Assembly: GCA_027049085.1 (NCBI GenBank)
Contig: JALTVH010000168.1
Location: 1 to 15,027 of the forward strand
Direction: 5' to 3'
Length of the DNA stretch: 15,027 bases
DNA from: Aquificaceae bacterium
GTDB lineage: Bacteria > Aquificota > Aquificia > Aquificales > Aquificaceae
Part shown: positions 12,121 through 15,027 of the stretch, in pieces
How positions within the stretch are numbered: the first letter of the stretch is position 1
Layout: the number at the start of each line of letters is the position of its first letter
The notes under the pieces: model-generated
The model's database searches: none
The model's input: the letters and a program-made list of their open reading frames with translations, nothing else
Told to the model about the DNA's origin: nothing
Program-made: the position numbers and the translations under genes

Positions 12121-12693
12121 ATGATAAACGATAACGTTTTCATAGCCCTCCTCCACTATCCCGCAATGGACCGAGAAGGAAACCTGATAATCACTTCCTT
12201 TACTACCATGGACCTTCATGATATAGCAAGACCGGCAAGAGCGTATGAAGTAAACAGCTTCTACATCGTCCAGCCCGTTGATGCTCAGAGGCTGGTAATT
12301 AAAAGGCAGATAGATTACTGGCTCTCTGATGAGGGGAAAAAGGCTAACCCTACTCGTTACGAGATAGTTCAGATGGTGAGGTTAAAATACACCTTTGAGG
12401 AGGTTGTGGAGGAAATAACCGAAAGGAGAGGAAGGAGGCCCCTTTTAGTGGGAACGGATGCGAGGGAATACCAGGGAGCAGTGAGATATAGGGAGCTGGC
12501 AGAGAGGATTCACAAAAGGGAAGATGATTTTCTGATCGTCTTCGGAACAGGATACGGGATCCCCCCCGACATGATGAGGACCTTTGACATGATCCTTGAG
12601 CCAGTTAAGGGGGCTGGGGAATGGAACCATCTCAGTGTAAGGAATGCTGTAGCGGTCATCCTTGACAGATTGCTGAGTTCAAACAGGTGCTGA
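12121..12693 (+). CDS. SPOUT-superfamily SAM-dependent RNA methyltransferase (TrmD-associated type)
   Basis: The 190-residue protein resembles the Methyltrn_RNA_4 (PF09936) SPOUT family, including Thermotoga TM1570 (a structure is known; the substrate is not, as far as I recall) and the extra domain fused to TrmD in some bacteria. Recognisable parts are TTMDLHDIARPARAYEV (about 30-46), YIVQPVDAQ, the helix QIDYWLSDEG, RPLLVGTDAR (about 121-130) and the SAM-binding knot region FGTGYGIPPDMM plus EWNHLSVRNAVAVILDRLL near the C-terminus. The start at 12121 gives a normal N-terminus; upstream codons would run through the tRNA. No Shine-Dalgarno sequence is seen. It begins 25 bp after tRNA-Lys with no visible terminator, so it may share the tRNA transcript, and mraY follows after 3 bp. 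Its RNA substrate is unknown; tRNA or rRNA is plausible. Confidence 0.85.
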   Translation: MINDNVFIALLHYPAMDREGNLIITSFTTMDLHDIARPARAYEVNSFYIVQPVDAQRLVIKRQIDYWLSDEGKKANPTRYEIVQMVRLKYTFEEVVEEITERRGRRPLLVGTDAREYQGAVRYRELAERIHKREDDFLIVFGTGYGIPPDMMRTFDMILEPVKGAGEWNHLSVRNAVAVILDRLLSSNRC

Positions 12694-12696
12694 CCG

Positions 12697-13776
12697 ATGG
12701 TTTACCATCTTGCACTTCTACTGCGGGATTATGTATTTGCCTTTAACGTTTTTAAGTACATCACATTCCGGTCTTTTACCGCCATATTGATCGCTTTTTT
12801 CCTGACCCTTATCCTTTCGCCCCGTTTTATAGAAAAGCTCTCCCGTCTCCAGAAGTTTCTTGGGGGATATGTGCGGGAGTTTACCCCTGACAACCACGCT
12901 GAGAAAAAGTACACCCCTACGATGGGCGGGGTTGTGATAGTAACCGTTATTCTTATCTCCTCTATACTTCTTATGAGGCTGGATGTTAAATACACCTGGG
13001 TTCTTGTTTTTGCCACCCTGTCCTTCGCCCTTATAGGGCTCGCAGATGACTGGCTAAAGCTAAAGAACAAGAAAGGTCTTTCAATCAAGGTCAAACTAAC
13101 CCTCCAGATAATATTTGCAGCCTTAATTTCCCTTCTGATCTTTGAGTGGATAGGGATTGAAACAAAACTCTACTTTCCCTTCTTCAAGGATCTTACCTTA
13201 GACCTTGGATGGCTCTACATTCCCTTTGCTGTTTTTGTTATTGTAGGGACCGCTAACGCTGTAAATCTTACCGACGGCCTTGACGGGCTCGCTATAGGTC
13301 CAGCAATGACCACCGCCACCGCCTTCGGGGTTATAGCTTACGTGGTTGGCCACTCAAAGATCTCCCAGTATCTGGGAATCCCTTACGTCCCCCTTGCGGG
13401 TGAACTGACAATATTCTGTTTTGCCGTAATAGGCGCGGGGCTTGGTTTTTTGTGGTTCAACGCCTTCCCTGCCCAGATGTTTATGGGTGATGTGGGTGCC
13501 CTCGGGCTCGGTTCTGCCATAGCAACGGCTTCAATTCTGACAAAGTCAGAGTTTCTCCTTGCAGTTGCAGGAGGGATCTTCGTTTTTGAAACGGTGACGG
13601 TGATCCTTCAGATAATCTACTTCAGGGCAACCGGCGGGAAGAGGCTCTTTAAAAGAGCGCCTTTCCACCACCACCTTGAACTATCAGGAATGCCAGAGCC
13701 AAAGATAGTGGTAAGGATGTGGATCGTTTCTGCCCTCCTCGCTATTGTATCTGTGGCCATGCTCAAGCTCCGTTAG
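12697..13776 (+). CDS. mraY: phospho-N-acetylmuramoyl-pentapeptide transferase
   Basis: MraY transfers phospho-MurNAc-pentapeptide from UDP to undecaprenyl phosphate, giving lipid I, the first membrane step of peptidoglycan synthesis. The 359-residue, ten-helix protein carries every catalytic motif: LADDWLKLKNKKG with D117 and D118, NLTDGLDGLA with D193 and D196, MFMGDVGALGLG with D265, and PFHHHLE with H324-H326. Length and numbering agree with A. aeolicus MraY as I remember it, the best clue to lineage in this window. AGGTG at 12684-12688, inside the preceding gene, lies 8 nt from the ATG. Unusually, it is not next to other mur/fts genes here but follows an RNA methyltransferase. Its last 14 bp overlap the 3' end of convergent recJ. 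Confidence 0.98.
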   Translation: MVYHLALLLRDYVFAFNVFKYITFRSFTAILIAFFLTLILSPRFIEKLSRLQKFLGGYVREFTPDNHAEKKYTPTMGGVVIVTVILISSILLMRLDVKYTWVLVFATLSFALIGLADDWLKLKNKKGLSIKVKLTLQIIFAALISLLIFEWIGIETKLYFPFFKDLTLDLGWLYIPFAVFVIVGTANAVNLTDGLDGLAIGPAMTTATAFGVIAYVVGHSKISQYLGIPYVPLAGELTIFCFAVIGAGLGFLWFNAFPAQMFMGDVGALGLGSAIATASILTKSEFLLAVAGGIFVFETVTVILQIIYFRATGGKRLFKRAPFHHHLELSGMPEPKIVVRMWIVSALLAIVSVAMLKLR

Positions 13777-15027
13777 CCTCTATATCCACAAGGTTTAGCT
13801 CTCCGTTCATAACGGAGTAAACGATCCTCCTCTTCAATCCCTTTTTGAGAAAGGGAAGTAAGTTCTCTTCCCAGCACATGATTTCCCTTCCGCCGAAGAC
13901 GATCCGTGAGGATCCGTTCCTTGCCTCAACTCCCTCAATATCTGCCGGAGGGGATACAAAGGTTGGGTAGGGGTTTCCTTCACCAAAGGGTTCAAGTCTG
14001 TTCAATTCTTTAATTACATCTTCCGTCAGGTTCCAGGGTGCCAGCTCAAGGTCTATCCTGAGGGGTGGTAATTCCCTTGGCACTTCGCTGAAAACCTCTC
14101 TTGCTGTTTCCCTGAATTTTTCAAGATCTCTGGTCTGTACTGTTATGCCGGCTGCATGGGGATGTCCTCCCCACTTTATAAAGAGGTCAGACATCTTCCT
14201 CAGTCCTTCGTAGATGTTTATTCCCTCGGCAGACCTGACCGATCCCACAGACTCTTTTTCACCTACCGCAAGGACCGCTACGGGCCTGCCAAAGGTCCTG
14301 CTCAACCTGCCTGCAACGATTCCAAGAACCCCAGCGTGCCAGCGCGGGCTCCAGAGGGAGATAAAACTCTCTTCCCTCTGTGGTTCCGCAGACCTCATGG
14401 CTTCTTTCAGCACCAATCCCGTTACGGCTCGCCTCTTGTTGTTGATCAACTCAATCTTTCTGGAAAGTAGCCTTGCCCTGATGGGGTTCTGTTCTGTTAG
14501 GAGCTCAAGAGCTATTCTCGGGTCACCCAGTCTGCCGGGTGCATTGAGCCTCGGTGCAATTGAGTAAGCTATATCCTTTGAGCTAACGCTGTTACTGATC
14601 CTTGATATTTCAAGAAGAGACCTGATGCCGGGCTTTGAGACCCTGCCCTCAAGTATGCTTGTCAGGAGGTTAGTGCCTTTGGAAACCAGGATCCTGTTGA
14701 GGTAATTCAAGGGCATTACATCGGCCACTGTTCCGAGGGCAACGAGATCAAGGTATAACCTTGTGTCCAGGTCAAGTCCGAGCTTTGTGGAGATGAGAGT
14801 TGCCATATAAAAGCACATAGCTGAGGAAGAGAGTTCCTTCATCTCTCGGGGCGGGTCTTCTGAAGCTCTGGGATTTATCAGAATCGCATCTGCCCGCTGT
14901 CTTTCCGGAACATTGTGGTGGTCTATAACTATCACGTCCAGGGGAAAGGACTCAAACTCACTCACTGCAGAGGATCCGTTGTCCACAGCAATGAGGAGGT
15001 CTCCGTACCTTGAAAAAATAGTTAGGA
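13763..15027 (-). CDS. recJ: single-stranded-DNA-specific exonuclease RecJ, 5' truncated by window edge
   Basis: RecJ is a 5'-to-3' single-strand exonuclease used in recombination and repair. The frame stays open through 15027, reading LTIFSRYGDLLIAVDNGSSA before the DHH motif, so the GTG at 14986 is not the start and the N-terminal metal-binding motifs (including the first DxD) lie outside. About 420 residues are present. They include VDNGSSAV (motif II), DVIVIDHHNVPE (motif III), the region ending SIAPRLNAPGRLGD (R-x-N-A-x-G-R-(L/M)), the DHHA1 motif KWGGHPHAAGIT, and an OB-type C-terminal domain with EPFGEGNP. It converges on mraY with a 14-bp coding overlap. It is the only gene on its strand in this part of the window. 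Confidence 0.95.
   Translation of the reverse strand, partial: LTIFSRYGDLLIAVDNGSSAVSEFESFPLDVIVIDHHNVPERQRADAILINPRASEDPPREMKELSSSAMCFYMATLISTKLGLDLDTRLYLDLVALGTVADVMPLNYLNRILVSKGTNLLTSILEGRVSKPGIRSLLEISRISNSVSSKDIAYSIAPRLNAPGRLGDPRIALELLTEQNPIRARLLSRKIELINNKRRAVTGLVLKEAMRSAEPQREESFISLWSPRWHAGVLGIVAGRLSRTFGRPVAVLAVGEKESVGSVRSAEGINIYEGLRKMSDLFIKWGGHPHAAGITVQTRDLEKFRETAREVFSEVPRELPPLRIDLELAPWNLTEDVIKELNRLEPFGEGNPYPTFVSPPADIEGVEARNGSSRIVFGGREIMCWEENLLPFLKKGLKRRIVYSVMNGELNLVDIEANGA
13801..13817. terminator. 7-bp hairpin just beyond the mraY stop, inside recJ
   Basis: CTCCGTT (13801-13807) and AACGGAG (13811-13817) pair perfectly around a 3-nt loop, 24 nt after the mraY TAG. The mraY end itself carries another CTCCGTT (13768-13774) that could compete for the same right arm. 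There is no U-tract. It may mark the mraY mRNA end, or it may be a by-product of Asn-Gly codons in recJ. Confidence 0.22.

Noticed and set aside
14984..14986. GTG at 14986 as a recJ start
   Set aside because: The frame stays open and RecJ-like (DLLIAVDNG) to the window edge, so this is an internal Val.

Overview
The window looks like chromosome from a thermophilic bacterium of the Aquificaceae (Aquifex/Hydrogenobacter/Hydrogenivirga type). The main evidence, from memory of family members and not from a search, is this: MraY is 359 residues long with its catalytic residues at D117, D118, D265 and H324-H326, the numbering I recall for Aquifex aeolicus MraY; two MotB-type genes stand in tandem; and a DnaC-type helicase loader is present. 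The tRNA stems are GC-rich and there is almost no non-coding DNA. I see no insertion sequence, phage gene, CRISPR array or rRNA.

Layout: (1) + strand, 1-2436: the tail of one MotB-like gene, a complete MotB-like gene, pdxJ (vitamin B6) and galU (UDP-glucose), very tightly packed. (2) - strand, 5020-2402: a BamA/Omp85 outer-membrane assembly protein. (3) + strand, 5047-6360: purB. (4) - strand, 11071-6345: an apparent five-gene operon, pgsA > dnaC > pmbA > two-TM membrane protein > acidic tandem pseudo-receiver protein. (5) + strand, 11092-13776: two small membrane proteins, one with a zinc ribbon; a 55-residue basic ORF; tRNA-Ala(GGC); tRNA-Lys(UUU); a SPOUT RNA methyltransferase; and mraY. 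(6) - strand, 15027-13763: recJ, whose 5' end lies outside the window.

The blocks alternate in strand, and every junction is compressed. All three convergent junctions overlap in coding sequence (35, 16 and 14 bp), and two of them carry an inverted repeat over a stop codon; in the purB case it covers both stops. Both divergent junctions are only 26 and 20 bp long and contain back-to-back -10 boxes and no Shine-Dalgarno sequence. This predicts leaderless or near-leaderless mRNAs for purB, bamA, pgsA and the small membrane gene at 11092.

The most likely undescribed system is the gene pair 8511-6345. It encodes a small bitopic membrane protein with a periplasmic domain, followed by a protein made of two degenerate CheY-like receivers joined by long Pro/Glu/Val disordered linkers and ending in a helical oligomerisation-like tail. 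That architecture resembles polar scaffold proteins such as PopZ. The pair is co-directional with the helicase loader and the phospholipid synthase.
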